The notes: a model not told the origin generated them from the letters alone. A stretch of 64,000 bases of DNA from Roseomonas sp. (GCA_020249265.1 JADCGA010000004.1:62001-126000), one strand, 5' to 3'; positions 7,675-18,150 are shown, counted from the stretch's first letter. A program made the numbers and translations.

Positions 7675-7771
7675 TCTGGCGCAATGTGGCGCGTGCGATT
7701 TACACAAAAGCATCACGTTGCTAGGTATCGGTCCGTCTCAAGTCATTGCCCCCGCGCGGAGTTCCCCCGGC

Positions 7772-8704
7772 ATGAAGATTGTTGCCTGCAACAGCAACCG
7801 CCCCTTGGCCGAAGCTGTAGCCGCCGCTTGCGGTATTGCGCTGACCAATGCTTCCATCCGGCGCTTCGCGGATATGGAAGTGTTTGTCGAAATCCATGAG
7901 AATGTGCGCGGTGAGGATGTTTTTGTCATCCAATCCACCTCCTACCCCACCAATGACAATTTGATGGAATTGCTGATCACGCTGGATGCCTTGAAGCGCG
8001 GCAGCGCGCGGCGCGTCACCGCCGTGATCCCGTATTTCGGCTATGCCAGGCAGGATCGGAAGTCGGGCCCCCGCACGCCGATCAGCGCGAAGCTGGTCGC
8101 GAACCTCATCACCGCGGCGGGGGCGAACCGCGTGCTGACCATGGATTTGCACGCGGCGCAGATTCAGGGGTTTTTCGACATTCCGGTGGATAATCTTTTC
8201 GCCGCACCGCTGTATTCGCGCGATATTCAGGAACGCTATGCCGGGCGCGAATTGATGATCGTATCCCCCGACGTGGGCGGCGTGGTGCGTGCGCGTGCGA
8301 TTGCGGCGCGCTTGGGCGTGGATTTGGCGATTATTGACAAGCGCCGCCCGCGCGCTGGCGTTTCCGAAGTGATGAATGTGATCGGCGAAGTGGAAGGCCG
8401 CGATTGCCTGCTGGTGGATGATATTGTCGATTCCGGCGGCACGCTCTGCAACGCGGCTGAGGCGCTGTTGAAGGATGGCGCGCGGTCCGTTGGCGTTTAC
8501 GTGACGCATGGCGTTTTTTCGGGCGGTGCGGTGGCGCGGATTGGCGCGGCCCCGGTTGAGATGATGACCGTGACAGACAGTATTCAGGCGACGGAGGCGG
8601 TGCGCGTTTCGCGCAATATCCGCCAATTGACGATTGCACCGCTGCTCGCAGAAGCGATGAAGCGGATAAGTGAGGAAAGCTCAGTTTCGTCTCTGTTCAA
8701 TTAG
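7772..8704 (+). CDS. prs: Ribose-phosphate pyrophosphokinase
   Basis: [16 protein letters not shown]..., [61 protein letters not shown]-type motifs, [14 protein letters not shown]; start trimmed from track ORF 7553. Confidence 0.95.
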   Translation: MKIVACNSNRPLAEAVAAACGIALTNASIRRFADMEVFVEIHENVRGEDVFVIQSTSYPTNDNLMELLITLDALKRGSARRVTAVIPYFGYARQDRKSGPRTPISAKLVANLITAAGANRVLTMDLHAAQIQGFFDIPVDNLFAAPLYSRDIQERYAGRELMIVSPDVGGVVRARAIAARLGVDLAIIDKRRPRAGVSEVMNVIGEVEGRDCLLVDDIVDSGGTLCNAAEALLKDGARSVGVYVTHGVFSGGAVARIGAAPVEMMTVTDSIQATEAVRVSRNIRQLTIAPLLAEAMKRISEESSVSSLFN

Positions 8705-8730
8705 AATAATCATCGGAAGGGGTTGCGATC

Positions 8731-9348
8731 ATGAAGCTGTTTTATGCGCCGGGGGCGTGCTCCATCGGTATCCATGTGATGCTGGAAGAAATTGGCACAC
8801 CTTATGAGGCGGTGGCCGTGAACCTGCGCGAAGGTGCGCAATTCCAGCCAGGTTTTGTGGCGGTGAACCCGAAATCCAAAGTGCCGGCGTTGCAACGCGA
8901 TGATGGGTCGGTGCTGACGGAATATCCCGCGATTGCGTTTTGGCTGGCGTCGCGCTTTCCCTCGGCCGGCCTGATGCCATCCGGCACGGATGCGCAGGCG
9001 CGTGCTTTGGAAGCGACCGATTACTGCGTGGCCACCATGCATATGCAGGGTTTTTCGCGCATGTTCCGCCCGGCGAATTTCGCGCCGACGGAAGCCGATC
9101 ATGAAGCGGTGAAGGCGCGCGGCGAAGAAATTTTCCAGAAGGGCCTTGGCGTGATGGATAAGGCGCTGGAAGGCCGCGAATGGCTCGCCGGCACCTACTC
9201 CTTTGCCGATAGCGCGCTGTTCTATGTGAGCTTCTGGTGGGCGGCGCGGTTGAACAAGACCCTGCCGCCGAATGTCGCGGCGCATTATGCGCGCATGAAT
9301 GCGCGGCCTGCCGTGCAGCGCACGATGAAGGCGGAAGGGCTTTCGTGA
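8731..9348 (+). CDS. Glutathione S-transferase family protein
   Basis: MKLFYAPGACSIGIHVMLEEIGTPYEAVAVNL, NPKSKVPAL, GTYSFADSALFYVSFW. Confidence 0.9.
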   Translation: MKLFYAPGACSIGIHVMLEEIGTPYEAVAVNLREGAQFQPGFVAVNPKSKVPALQRDDGSVLTEYPAIAFWLASRFPSAGLMPSGTDAQARALEATDYCVATMHMQGFSRMFRPANFAPTEADHEAVKARGEEIFQKGLGVMDKALEGREWLAGTYSFADSALFYVSFWWAARLNKTLPPNVAAHYARMNARPAVQRTMKAEGLS

Positions 9349-9917
9349 GCCTGAACCCGACCGCCTTCTGGTTCCTCCGCCATGGCGAAACCGATTGGAA
9401 CGCTGAGGGGCTGAGCCAGGGCCATACGGATATTCCGCTGAACGCGGTTGGCATAACCCAAGCCCGGCGCGCGGCGCTGGCTCTGGTGGATCGCGGGATT
9501 GCGACCATCATCGCCTCACCTTTGAGTCGCGCGTTGCATACCGCGGAAATTGTGGCGGAGGCGCTTGCCCTGCCGGTCGCGACCGATGCGGGGCTGATGG
9601 AAGTGTGCTTCGGCGTGGAAGAAGGCCGGCCCATGGGCGATTGGTATGATAGCTGGATCGAAGGCAGCTTCACGCCGGAAGGTGCGGAGAGCTTTCAGAC
9701 CCTGCATGACCGCGCCGTGGCGGCGGTGAACCGCGCTACCGTTCAACCAGGCCCGGTGCTGGTGGTGGCGCATGGCGCGCTGTTCCGTGCGCTGCGCCTC
9801 GCGCTTGGCCATCTGCCAAATGTCCGCACGCCCAATGCCCTGCCGCTGTGGTGTGAGCCTCCGGCGGCAGGCCCCGTCTGGTCCATTACGCCGAGCCATT
9901 TGCCTGCGATATCTTAG
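9345..9917 (+). CDS. Histidine phosphatase family protein (phosphoglycerate mutase-like)
   Basis: FLRHGETDWNAEGLSQGHTDIPLN, ASPLSRALHTAEIVAEAL, VVAHGALFRALR; GTG start overlapping upstream stop. Confidence 0.9.
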   Translation: MSLNPTAFWFLRHGETDWNAEGLSQGHTDIPLNAVGITQARRAALALVDRGIATIIASPLSRALHTAEIVAEALALPVATDAGLMEVCFGVEEGRPMGDWYDSWIEGSFTPEGAESFQTLHDRAVAAVNRATVQPGPVLVVAHGALFRALRLALGHLPNVRTPNALPLWCEPPAAGPVWSITPSHLPAIS

Positions 9918-10293
9918 TAGATGGGGTTGACCCCCTTGAGACACGTATGAGGAGTAGGTCATACGACAGAGAGTGAGCGAGAGCCGTTGGTCCTCCCCAA
10001 ACTTTGCGATTCGCGATAGCTTCGCGCGATTATCGAATGATGATGCGTGTCTTGCTCATTGTCATGGGCGTGCGGTTCGGTGGCTCCAAGTTTCTGTGCC
10101 TCGGCTGCGGCCCAGAAAACACGCGCCACCTACTTGATTTCGGTTAGCAGGCTGATCCGAGAAGAGGAATCCGCCAAAGTGCTCGTCCCAACCTTGGGAG
10201 ACCTTACAGACGAAAGCAACGTGCAGGCATCTGGGCTGATCCAAATGTCCACACGTTGCATCGTCCGGCAGATTGAATGGCCGGAACCGCAGC

Positions 10294-10449
10294 TTACTTC
10301 TTCCTCGGTTGGGGTGAATTCCCCTTCCGCTCGTCCTGGCCAAGGACGGATGCGGCAAGCGACTTAGCTTGGGTGGGGGTTGGCTTCGCGCCAGCCAGCA
10401 CCTTGCCGGCAATGGAGGAAGTGCGGCTACTCGATTGTTTTGTTGCCAT
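10294..10449 (-). CDS. Small conserved-type hypothetical protein (51 aa)
   Basis: Manual translation [51 protein letters not shown]; below the ORF-track length cutoff. Confidence 0.55.
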   Translation of the reverse strand: MATKQSSSRTSSIAGKVLAGAKPTPTQAKSLAASVLGQDERKGNSPQPRKK

Positions 10450-10713
10450 ATTTGGCTCCTATCGTGTGATTGGTTGACTGCTCTCTGACAAGCGTGCAAA
10501 TCTCCCAACCGAAGGCGCCAGTGGAATTTCTCCTCTTAGCGCCATTCGGCTGGGCTAGCTCGCTAGCTCCGCTAGGGCTCTAGCCTTAACGGACTAAGCT
10601 GTTGGCACGGCGCATCTGCACGACGATTCCTTTCCCGGTCGCGGCCGGAGTTTGGGGTCACACGGGTCTTCGGGGTTTCGGTCGCCAAAACTTCTACCCT
10701 TTGGACTTCTTGA

Positions 10714-10741
10714 GAGCCGCACCCAGAGATGGGGGCGGCTC
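10714..10741 (-). terminator. Stem-loop just after the 10751-11407 CDS
   Basis: GAGCCGC-CCC...GGG-GCGGCTC; no clear T-run, so termination function is uncertain. Confidence 0.4.
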
Positions 10742-10750
10742 GATTTCTGA

Positions 10751-11407
10751 TCATGCCGCTTCCGCCTCGTTCCCGTCCGCGCCAGGATGCGTATAGCTTG
10801 CCTCATCCGGATCGGACTCGCCGTCGGCTTCCACTGCTTCACTTTGAGATGCCGCTTTGGACGGCTTGAAATTCGGATACCAAGAACGCAGGCCAAATTT
10901 CCCGTTCTGAAGCCTTGCGAACGTTGTAGTGTTTTTCCGTAGCATCGTACGCAGCACGATAAGAGCGGTTGCGTCGTCTTTTGCCCCCGAAGCAAACCCG
11001 CCCTCTTTAAGAGCGTCGAAAATTTCTCTGCTAGTCGCGGGCGCATCGCCCCCAGCCTTCTTCCGCATGTCAAGATACTCGCGGACTGCCGCCGACAGCT
11101 TCTTCCCAGTAAAGGTATCGGAGTGAAGCTTGATTTTGAAGCCGCCGGAAGCCCCGCCGCTTTCTGAGCCCGGCTGACCAAAGCCGCTCTGCCGGGGAGG
11201 CATGCCGGCCCGCTGGCGGAGAAGATTGATGCTCACAAGCAGGCCATTCGCTTGGCGTTCTAGCTCCGCCAAATCGCCTTCCAGCATGTCGATAGCAGGT
11301 TGAAGCGCGCTCGCTGCATCTGCCATAGTTTGCTCCGTCTGGGCCGAAATTGGCCATGCGCAGTGATTTACAGCGATTCGGAACACGCCGTCAATACAAG
11401 AAACCAT
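10751..11407 (-). CDS. Hypothetical protein with HARE-HTH-like winged-helix region
   Basis: LSAAVREYLDMRKKAGGDAPATSREIFDALKEGGFASGAKDDATALIVLRTMLRKNTTTFARLQNGKFGLRSWYP; start may be internal (MADAASALQPAIDMLEGDLAELERQANGLL). Confidence 0.65.
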   Translation of the reverse strand: MVSCIDGVFRIAVNHCAWPISAQTEQTMADAASALQPAIDMLEGDLAELERQANGLLVSINLLRQRAGMPPRQSGFGQPGSESGGASGGFKIKLHSDTFTGKKLSAAVREYLDMRKKAGGDAPATSREIFDALKEGGFASGAKDDATALIVLRTMLRKNTTTFARLQNGKFGLRSWYPNFKPSKAASQSEAVEADGESDPDEASYTHPGADGNEAEAA

Positions 11408-11636
11408 ACATGAAACATATTGTTCTAATTATTTGCGCAATACCGCCAAGGTGATGCATTGTGCTAAGCAGCAAACACCTGCGTCAAAACAATCATGTCG
11501 AACATCATGGGCGCTTGCGCCCTGCCGGACCTTCCCCTAGAAGCCCCCTCAGCGCTGGCACCCCTGGAGGCCAGCGCTTGCTGTTTGGCGCGCTCTGCGC
11601 CGCACGGCATCACAAAAACCCGAAGGAGCACGGACA

Positions 11637-12329
11637 ATGGTCCAAACTGTACGGATCGAAGCCGAAGCGCGCGGGCGGGCCGGTAAGGGGGCGGCACGCG
11701 CAACTCGGCGTGAGGGGCATGTCCCCGCTGTCATCTATGGTGCGAAGCGTGAGGCGACCTTGATCGCCCTCGACCCGCGCGATGTGATGAAGGAATTGCA
11801 CAAATCCGGCTGGCAATCGCATTTGTATGAAGTTTCGGTGAAGGGCGGCGACACGGAACGCTGCCTGATGCGCGATGTGCAATTCCATCCTGTGACGGAT
11901 CGTCCGTTGCATGTGGATTTTCAGCGCCTGGCGCCTGGCGCGCGCATTCGCGTGAAGGTGCCGGTGGCCTTCCTGCATGAAGATACCTGCCCGGGCCTGA
12001 AGGCGGGTGGCGTGTTGAACGTGGTGCGCCGCGAAATTGAAGTGCTGGCGGACCCGGATGCGGTGCCGGAAAAATTCGAACTTGATCTTGCCGAAGCGCA
12101 AATCGGTGCTGGCCTGCGTTGGTCCGCCGTGAAGGATCAGTTTGGCACCAAGCCAGCGATCGTGGGCCGCGACTTTATGGTGGCGTCCATCGCTGCGCCG
12201 ACCGTGGTTGATGATACCGCGCCGGCGGCCGCCGCTGGCCCTGTGGAAGCGACGAAGCAGAAGGCGCCGGCTGGCGGTGCCGCCGCGCCCGCCAAGGCGC
12301 CCGCCAAGGCGCCTGCGAAGAAGAAGTGA
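11637..12329 (+). CDS. rplY: 50S ribosomal protein L25/general stress protein Ctc
   Basis: VQTVRIEAEARGRAGKGAARATRREGHVPAVIYGAKREATLIALDPRDVMKEL; C-terminal Ala/Lys-rich tail. Confidence 0.93.
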   Translation: MVQTVRIEAEARGRAGKGAARATRREGHVPAVIYGAKREATLIALDPRDVMKELHKSGWQSHLYEVSVKGGDTERCLMRDVQFHPVTDRPLHVDFQRLAPGARIRVKVPVAFLHEDTCPGLKAGGVLNVVRREIEVLADPDAVPEKFELDLAEAQIGAGLRWSAVKDQFGTKPAIVGRDFMVASIAAPTVVDDTAPAAAAGPVEATKQKAPAGGAAAPAKAPAKAPAKKK

Positions 12330-12334
12330 TCCGG

Positions 12335-12353
12335 GCGGGGGTTTTGCCCCCGC
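12335..12353 (+). terminator. Possible rplY terminator hairpin
   Basis: GCGGGGG-TTTTG-CCCCCGC immediately after rplY stop; lacks a strong T-tract. Confidence 0.4.
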
Positions 12354-12413
12354 TTCCAAGCATCAAGGGTTCGGGGGAAGCCTTCCCCGGACCCTTTTTG
12401 GGTTCAGGATGCC

Positions 12414-13010
12414 ATGATGTCCCGCGACAGCGCCCCGATGCTTTGGGTCGGCCTTGGCAATCCAGGGTCCGAACATGCGCGTCAGCGGCACAATATCGGC
12501 TTCATGGCGCTGGAGGAGATTGCGCGGCGCCACGGCTTCGGCCCTTGGCGCAAGCGCTTCAAGGGCGAAGTGGCGGAAGGCGCCATTGATGGCCAACGCA
12601 TCCTGGCGCTGAAGCCGCAAACCTACATGAATGCGAGTGGTGATTCCGTGCAGCAAGCCGCGGCCTTTCTGAAAATCCCACCAGCGAATGTGGTGGCTTT
12701 TCATGATGAGCTGGACCTGGCACCCGGCAAGCTGCGGGTGAAGTTGGGCGGTGGTGTTGCCGGGCATAATGGCTTGAAGGACATGCGCCGCGCTTTTGGG
12801 TCACCCGATTTCTGGCGCGTACGGATGGGCATTGGCCATCCCGGCCATAAGGATGCGGTGACCGGCCATGTGCTGGGCAATTTCGCCAAGGTGGATCAGC
12901 CGTGGCTTGAAAAGCTGTTGGACGCGGTGGCAGATGCCGCGCCAATGCTGGCCGCGCTAAAGGCCGAGGAATTCATGACGCGCATCGCGCTGCTGACGCC
13001 GGGGAAGTGA
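12414..13010 (+). CDS. pth: Peptidyl-tRNA hydrolase
   Basis: LWVGLGNPGSEHARQRHNIGFMALEEIARRHG, KPQTYMNASGDSV, FHDELDLAPGKLRVKLGGGVAGHNGLKD. Confidence 0.95.
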   Translation: MMSRDSAPMLWVGLGNPGSEHARQRHNIGFMALEEIARRHGFGPWRKRFKGEVAEGAIDGQRILALKPQTYMNASGDSVQQAAAFLKIPPANVVAFHDELDLAPGKLRVKLGGGVAGHNGLKDMRRAFGSPDFWRVRMGIGHPGHKDAVTGHVLGNFAKVDQPWLEKLLDAVADAAPMLAALKAEEFMTRIALLTPGK

Positions 13011-13456
13011 TGGAAGCCGAAGACGCCTTCAGCATGGACCTTATGGGACCAAGCGCGGAAGATCGCGCCAATGGTGCCGCGCTGCTCTCTGCCGCACTGG
13101 TGCGCGAAGCAGGCGCGCTGGCGCAGGCGGCGGCTGGGCTGCGTGCGACGCTCGATCTGGCCGATAGCGATGCGCAGCGTGATGAGGCGCGGCGCGCTGC
13201 CGCCATGGCCGCGGCACTGCTGTTGATCGCGCGCGCCTTGCGTTGCCATGCGCAGGATGCCGCGCTGGCCGCGCAAGTGAGCGTGGCGGCGCTGGCGCCG
13301 ATCACCATTGCGTTGCCGGAAATTGCCGCAGCTTTGCGCGCGGCGGCTTTGATGCCGATTAGTGATGATGGCGCCGCGCGCATTGCCGCCGGCGTAGTGG
13401 CTGAGACATTCTGGAATGCGCTGCGTGCCGCCTGGCCCGCCGCGCCGGGAGCATAA
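13007..13456 (+). CDS. Hypothetical Ala-rich protein between pth and ychF
   Basis: ORF overlaps pth stop (ATGA) and ends just before ychF; same strand and tight spacing. Confidence 0.6.
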   Translation: MMEAEDAFSMDLMGPSAEDRANGAALLSAALVREAGALAQAAAGLRATLDLADSDAQRDEARRAAAMAAALLLIARALRCHAQDAALAAQVSVAALAPITIALPEIAAALRAAALMPISDDGAARIAAGVVAETFWNALRAAWPAAPGA

Positions 13457-13458
13457 AG

Positions 13459-14553
13459 ATGGGTTTCAATTGCGGCATTGTGGGCCTGCCGAATGTCGGC
13501 AAATCCACGCTGTTCAATGCGCTGACGCAAACGGCGGTGGCGCAGGCGGCGAATTATCCCTTCTGCACTATTGAGCCGAATGTCGGGCGCGTCGCGGTGC
13601 CGGATGCGCGGCTGGATACGCTGACGCGGATCGGCAAATCGCAAAAAACCGTGCCGACGAGTTTGGAATTCGTGGATATCGCGGGCCTGGTGCGCGGCGC
13701 TTCCAAGGGTGAAGGCTTGGGCAATCAATTCCTCGCCAATATCCGCGAAGTGGATGCGATTGTGCATGTGCTGCGCTGCTTTGAAGATGGCGATGTGACG
13801 CATGTGGAAGGCAGCATTGATCCGCTCCGTGATGCCGAGACGGTTGAAACCGAATTGATGCTGGCGGATTTGGATAGCCTGGAGAAACGCGCCCAGGGCT
13901 TGGTGAAGCGCGCGCGTGGTGGAGACAAGGAAGCGCTGGCGCAAATGGCCTTGATTGACCCGATCAAGGCCGCTTTGGAGGCGGGCCGCCCGGCGCGCAC
14001 CGCAGTGCCGGCGGGCGAGGAAGAAGCGGCGAAGCGGTTGCAATTACTGACGACCAAGCCCGTGCTTTATGTGTGCAATGTGGAAGAAGCCTCAGCCGCT
14101 ACGGGTAATTCTCAATCCGCGCGCGTGTTTGAACGTGCCAAGGCGGAAGGCGCACAGGCGGTGGTTGTTTCAGCCGCGATTGAAGCGGAAATCAGCCAAA
14201 TGGCGCAGGAGGATCGGGGTGAGTTTCTTTCCTCACTTGGGCTTGAAGATAGCGGGCTGGATCGTGTGATCCGCGCTGGTTACGCGCTGCTTGGGCTGAT
14301 CACCTATTTCACTGTGGGGCCGAAGGAAGCGCGCGCCTGGACCATTCTGAAAGGCATGAAGGGGCCGCAGGCCGCCGGCGTGATCCATGGCGATTTTGAA
14401 CGCGGCTTCATTGCGGCTGAGACGATTGGCTATGATGATTATGTGGCGCTGAATGGCGAACAGGGTGCGAAAGAAGCCGGCAAGATGCGCGTGGAAGGCA
14501 AGGAATATGTTGTGCGCGATGGGGATGTGATGCTGTTCCGCTTCAACGTTTAG
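13459..14553 (+). CDS. ychF: Redox-regulated ATPase YchF (Obg-like)
   Basis: [55 protein letters not shown]-terminal TGS-like region. Confidence 0.96.
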   Translation: MGFNCGIVGLPNVGKSTLFNALTQTAVAQAANYPFCTIEPNVGRVAVPDARLDTLTRIGKSQKTVPTSLEFVDIAGLVRGASKGEGLGNQFLANIREVDAIVHVLRCFEDGDVTHVEGSIDPLRDAETVETELMLADLDSLEKRAQGLVKRARGGDKEALAQMALIDPIKAALEAGRPARTAVPAGEEEAAKRLQLLTTKPVLYVCNVEEASAATGNSQSARVFERAKAEGAQAVVVSAAIEAEISQMAQEDRGEFLSSLGLEDSGLDRVIRAGYALLGLITYFTVGPKEARAWTILKGMKGPQAAGVIHGDFERGFIAAETIGYDDYVALNGEQGAKEAGKMRVEGKEYVVRDGDVMLFRFNV

Positions 14554-14867
14554 CTTGCTTGGGCCTGCTGCGTATTGCGGCAGGATATCAGCATATTGCG
14601 CGTATGGGTGGTGGCGGCGAAGCCCCCGCCAGCGGAGCCTCGGCGGGAATAGCCGCCCGAACGATTGCGATCCGTATCGCGAGCCAGAATATCATAGCCT
14701 TTCGCGCCGCAAATCTCCCCGGCGCGCTCCATGCAGGCGCCCCAATCGCGCATCAGCCCGCCGCAATTCACCGCATGGGCGGTGCGGCCATCCGGCGCAT
14801 AGGTTTGCGTGGCGGAAGCGCAGCCGAGCAGGAGGGGCAGGGCAAGCAACGGGGTAAGGCGGGGCAT
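14550..14867 (-). CDS. Putative lipoprotein
   Basis: MPRLTPLLALPLLLGCASATQTY signal with lipobox LLGC; start trimmed from track ORF. Confidence 0.65.
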   Translation of the reverse strand: MPRLTPLLALPLLLGCASATQTYAPDGRTAHAVNCGGLMRDWGACMERAGEICGAKGYDILARDTDRNRSGGYSRRGSAGGGFAATTHTRNMLISCRNTQQAQAS

Positions 14868-14960
14868 GACTGGCTCCCAGGCTGGTGACACACAACCCTT
14901 ACTAGAAAATCAGCCGAAGATAATCAACCAAAAAGTTTAGTGACCCCACCCAACACAGCT

Positions 14961-15713
14961 TCAGTGAAAAATCCGCCCCGAATCAATCACAATGGTCTGC
15001 CCGGTCATGGTATCTATCCGGCACATGGTCACCACCATATCAGCGCAATCATCCTTATCCGCCGCTTTCTGCAAAAGTGACGAAGCGGCAGAACGTTCAA
15101 TCTGTTCCGGGCGAAGATTGGCGGTGGCGCGGGTGCCTTCCAGCAGGCCGGGCGCCACGCAATTCACCAGGGTTTCTGGCGCCAGCGCCACGGCCATGCA
15201 GCGCGTCAGATGGATCAGCCCAGCCTTGGAAACCGCATAGGCGATGGAAGACCCGGTCGGCCCCAGCCCCGCGACTGAGGATATATTGACGATCCGCCCC
15301 GCCCCGCTGGCCTTCAGCGCGGGTGCGGCGGCCTTGATCAGCCGCATCGGCCCCGTGAGGTTCACCGCCATGATTTTTTCCCAGAGTTCGACGGTCAGGC
15401 CATCCAAATCCTGGAAGGGGACGGATTTATTGAAGGCGGCGTCATTGATCAGGATATCAAGCTGCCCGAAGCGCGCCGTGACCGCCGCAACCAGTGCTTC
15501 CACCGCCGCGCCATCGGTAATGTCGCAGCCGAAGGCGGCGGCGTTGATCTGGTAGGTGCTGGCAAGCTCTCGGGCCACGGCTTCCGCCTGATCCTTGCTT
15601 TGCGCATACATCACCGCGATATGCACGCCTTCACGCGCCAGCGCGTGGCAGATGCGCTGCCCAAGCCCGCCATTCCCGCCCGTCACCAGCGCGACCTTGC
15701 CCCTGAGTTCCAT
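14961..15713 (-). CDS. SDR family NAD(P)-dependent oxidoreductase
   Basis: [42 protein letters not shown]. Confidence 0.9.
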   Translation of the reverse strand: MELRGKVALVTGGNGGLGQRICHALAREGVHIAVMYAQSKDQAEAVARELASTYQINAAAFGCDITDGAAVEALVAAVTARFGQLDILINDAAFNKSVPFQDLDGLTVELWEKIMAVNLTGPMRLIKAAAPALKASGAGRIVNISSVAGLGPTGSSIAYAVSKAGLIHLTRCMAVALAPETLVNCVAPGLLEGTRATANLRPEQIERSAASSLLQKAADKDDCADMVVTMCRIDTMTGQTIVIDSGRIFH

Positions 15714-15862
15714 AGCCGTTTTCCCCGATTTGCTGTGCCGAGCTTGCGCCGTGCCGCCCTTGCCGGCAAGGCGGCAATTCCCTTTGCTGGACGACGCTTT
15801 TCCCTGGCCTATTGGGCGCTGGCTCTTTATCAATCGGCAAAACCCGAACCGGGAGACAGGCC

Positions 15863-16843
15863 ATGGAATTTCAACGCCGCAACGCCTTGCTGGGCGCCGC
15901 CGCCCTTGCCGCCATGGGCAGCGCCCTGCCCGCCGCTGCACAGGCCAGCCCGCCGCCGCAGCGCGGCGCGAACCCGCCGCGTTTTTTGCGCCTCAAGCAT
16001 GGCGATATGGAAGTCACCACCCTGCTAGATGGCGCCATGGGCGGCACCAACGCCAATATCCAGAATTTCTTCCCCGATAGCCGGCCAGAGGAAATCACCC
16101 CGCTCCGCGCGCGCGCCTTCGCCATTGAACGTGGCTTGCATCAACCGGTTGGCGCTTATCTGGTGCATACCGGGCGGAATTTGGTGATGATTGATTGTGG
16201 CGGGCATTCCAGCTTTATCCCGACCACAGGCGGCACGTTGGATGCGCTGCGGGCTTCCGGCTATACGCCCGAACAGGTGGATACGGTGCTGCTCACGCAT
16301 ATCCATCCGGAACACGCCCTTGGCCTTTCCTATGATGGCGTGACGCGCAATTTCCCCAATGCGGAAGTGGTCGTCACGCAGATAGACTATCAATTCTGGA
16401 CCGACCCAGCGATGGAATCCCGCGTGCCGCAAGGCCAGCGCTTTATTGAAGCCGGGCGGCGCGCGATCCGCCCCTATCAGGGTCGCATCCGCACGGTGGA
16501 AATGCGCCAGGATCTGGAAGTGCTGCCCGGCATCTTCATGGACCCAGCGCCTGGCCATACGCCTGGCCATGTGAGTTTCCGATTGACCAGCCAGAATGAG
16601 ACGATGCTGATCTGGGGCGATATTGCGCATCAGATGGTCATTCAGCTTGCCCGGCCACGCTGGCGCGTGGGCGTGGATGTGGATGGCGCGATGGGCGTGG
16701 AAAGCCGGCTGCGCACCCTGAACATGCTGGCCGATACCGGCATTCTGATGGGCGGCGTGCATGTGCCCTGGCCCGGCTTTGGCCGCATCATCCGCGATGG
16801 TGAGGGCTTCCTCTACGTTCCCCGCCCCCAGCAATTCAGCTGA
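15863..16843 (+). CDS. MBL-fold metallo-hydrolase with signal peptide
   Basis: TAT/Sec-like leader MEFQRRNALLGAAALAAMGSALPAAAQA; LLTHIHPEHALG, APGHTPGHVSF, WGDIAH. Confidence 0.9.
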   Translation: MEFQRRNALLGAAALAAMGSALPAAAQASPPPQRGANPPRFLRLKHGDMEVTTLLDGAMGGTNANIQNFFPDSRPEEITPLRARAFAIERGLHQPVGAYLVHTGRNLVMIDCGGHSSFIPTTGGTLDALRASGYTPEQVDTVLLTHIHPEHALGLSYDGVTRNFPNAEVVVTQIDYQFWTDPAMESRVPQGQRFIEAGRRAIRPYQGRIRTVEMRQDLEVLPGIFMDPAPGHTPGHVSFRLTSQNETMLIWGDIAHQMVIQLARPRWRVGVDVDGAMGVESRLRTLNMLADTGILMGGVHVPWPGFGRIIRDGEGFLYVPRPQQFS

Positions 16844-16903
16844 GCGCGAAGGGGCTTTCAGCCCCGCCGCGAGACTTTGATTTTGCGTGCGGCGACCGGG
16901 CTT

Positions 16904-18136
16904 TCAGCCCCGCCGCACGACATAATCCCCCGCCTCAAGCGCCGCGATAATCGCATCCCCCTGGGCGGTGTCGCGGACTTCGATCATCAGTTCCAATTCG
17001 GCGCTTTGCACGCTGGGGGCTGCGAAAAGCCGCTGGTGGCTGACTTCAATCACATTGCCCCCGGCGGCTGCGACGCGGGTTGCGATATCGGCCAGCACGC
17101 CGGGGCGGTCTGGGATGTCCAGGTGCAGGCGCAGGATGCGACCATCGCGGAGTAGTTCGCGCAGCAGCACATTCGCCAGGATGCGCGGGTCTATATTCCC
17201 GCCGCAAACAATGGTGCCGACGGTCTTGCCCGCGAAGCGTTCCGGGAAAGCGAGGATGGCGGCAAGCCCCGCCGCGCCGGCACCCTCGGCCAGCACTTTC
17301 GCCCCTTCGGCTAGCAGCACAATCGCCTGTTCCACCGCGCGTTCCGGCACAATCAGCACTTCGATGCCGAGGCGCTTCAGGATGGCGAGCGGGGCCTCGC
17401 CCACATCGCGCACCGCGATGCCTTCCGCGATGGTGGGGCCGCCGACTTGCACCGGCTTGCCGGCCAGGCGTTGCGCCATGGCGGGGTAGAATTCTACCTC
17501 CACCCCGAAAACCGGCATGCCGGGGCGGAGTTCTGCGGCAGCGATGGCCGCACCTGCGCACAGCCCGCCGCCGCCGACCGGGATCACCAGGGCTTCGATG
17601 GCGGGCGCGTCTTCCAGCATTTCAAGCGCCGCGGTGCCTTGGCCGGCGATAACCGCAGCGTCGTCATAGGGGTGGATGAAGACCAAGCCCTCATCTGCGG
17701 CGAGCGCATGGGCATGGGCGGCGGCTTCGGCGAGCGTGGTACCGTGCAGCACAACCCGCGCCCCCCAGGCTTCCGTGCGCGTCACTTTGGTGGCTGGGGT
17801 GAATTTCGGCATGACGATGGTGGCGGCGATGCCGGCGAGTGAGGCATGGCGCGCCACAGCCTGGGCGTGATTGCCCGCCGACATGGCGATGACGCCGGCG
17901 GCGCGTTCGCGTGCCGAAAGCAGCGCCAGCCGATTGGCCGCCCCCCTTTCCTTGAAGGCGCCTGTGGCCTGAAAGTTATCCAGCTTCAGGAAAACCCTGG
18001 CCCCGGTCGCGCGGGAAACCGCCTGACTTTCCAGCGTTGGGGTGCGCAGCACGGCGCCCGAGATACGGCCGGCGGCAGCGCGGATATCGGCCAAGGTAAT
18101 GGCGCGGCCTTCGGCCAGCGCCGCGCGCATCGGCAT
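16904..18136 (-). CDS. ilvA: Threonine ammonia-lyase
   Basis: FLKLDNFQATGAFKERGAANRL PLP site, SAGNHAQAVARHA, VPVGGGGLCAG-type loop, C-terminal ACT-like domain. Confidence 0.92.
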   Translation of the reverse strand: MPMRAALAEGRAITLADIRAAAGRISGAVLRTPTLESQAVSRATGARVFLKLDNFQATGAFKERGAANRLALLSARERAAGVIAMSAGNHAQAVARHASLAGIAATIVMPKFTPATKVTRTEAWGARVVLHGTTLAEAAAHAHALAADEGLVFIHPYDDAAVIAGQGTAALEMLEDAPAIEALVIPVGGGGLCAGAAIAAAELRPGMPVFGVEVEFYPAMAQRLAGKPVQVGGPTIAEGIAVRDVGEAPLAILKRLGIEVLIVPERAVEQAIVLLAEGAKVLAEGAGAAGLAAILAFPERFAGKTVGTIVCGGNIDPRILANVLLRELLRDGRILRLHLDIPDRPGVLADIATRVAAAGGNVIEVSHQRLFAAPSVQSAELELMIEVRDTAQGDAIIAALEAGDYVVRRG

Positions 18137-18150
18137 GGGGATGGCCTTAT

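Noticed and set aside
10047-10367. 106-aa plus-strand ORF in the 9918-10750 gap
   Set aside because: Partly overlaps the better-supported 51-aa minus ORF; no recognisable domain.
12240-12329. Tandem AAPAKAPAKAPAKKK repeats at the rplY 3' end
   Set aside because: Ordinary low-complexity basic tail common in L25/Ctc proteins, not a repeat element.
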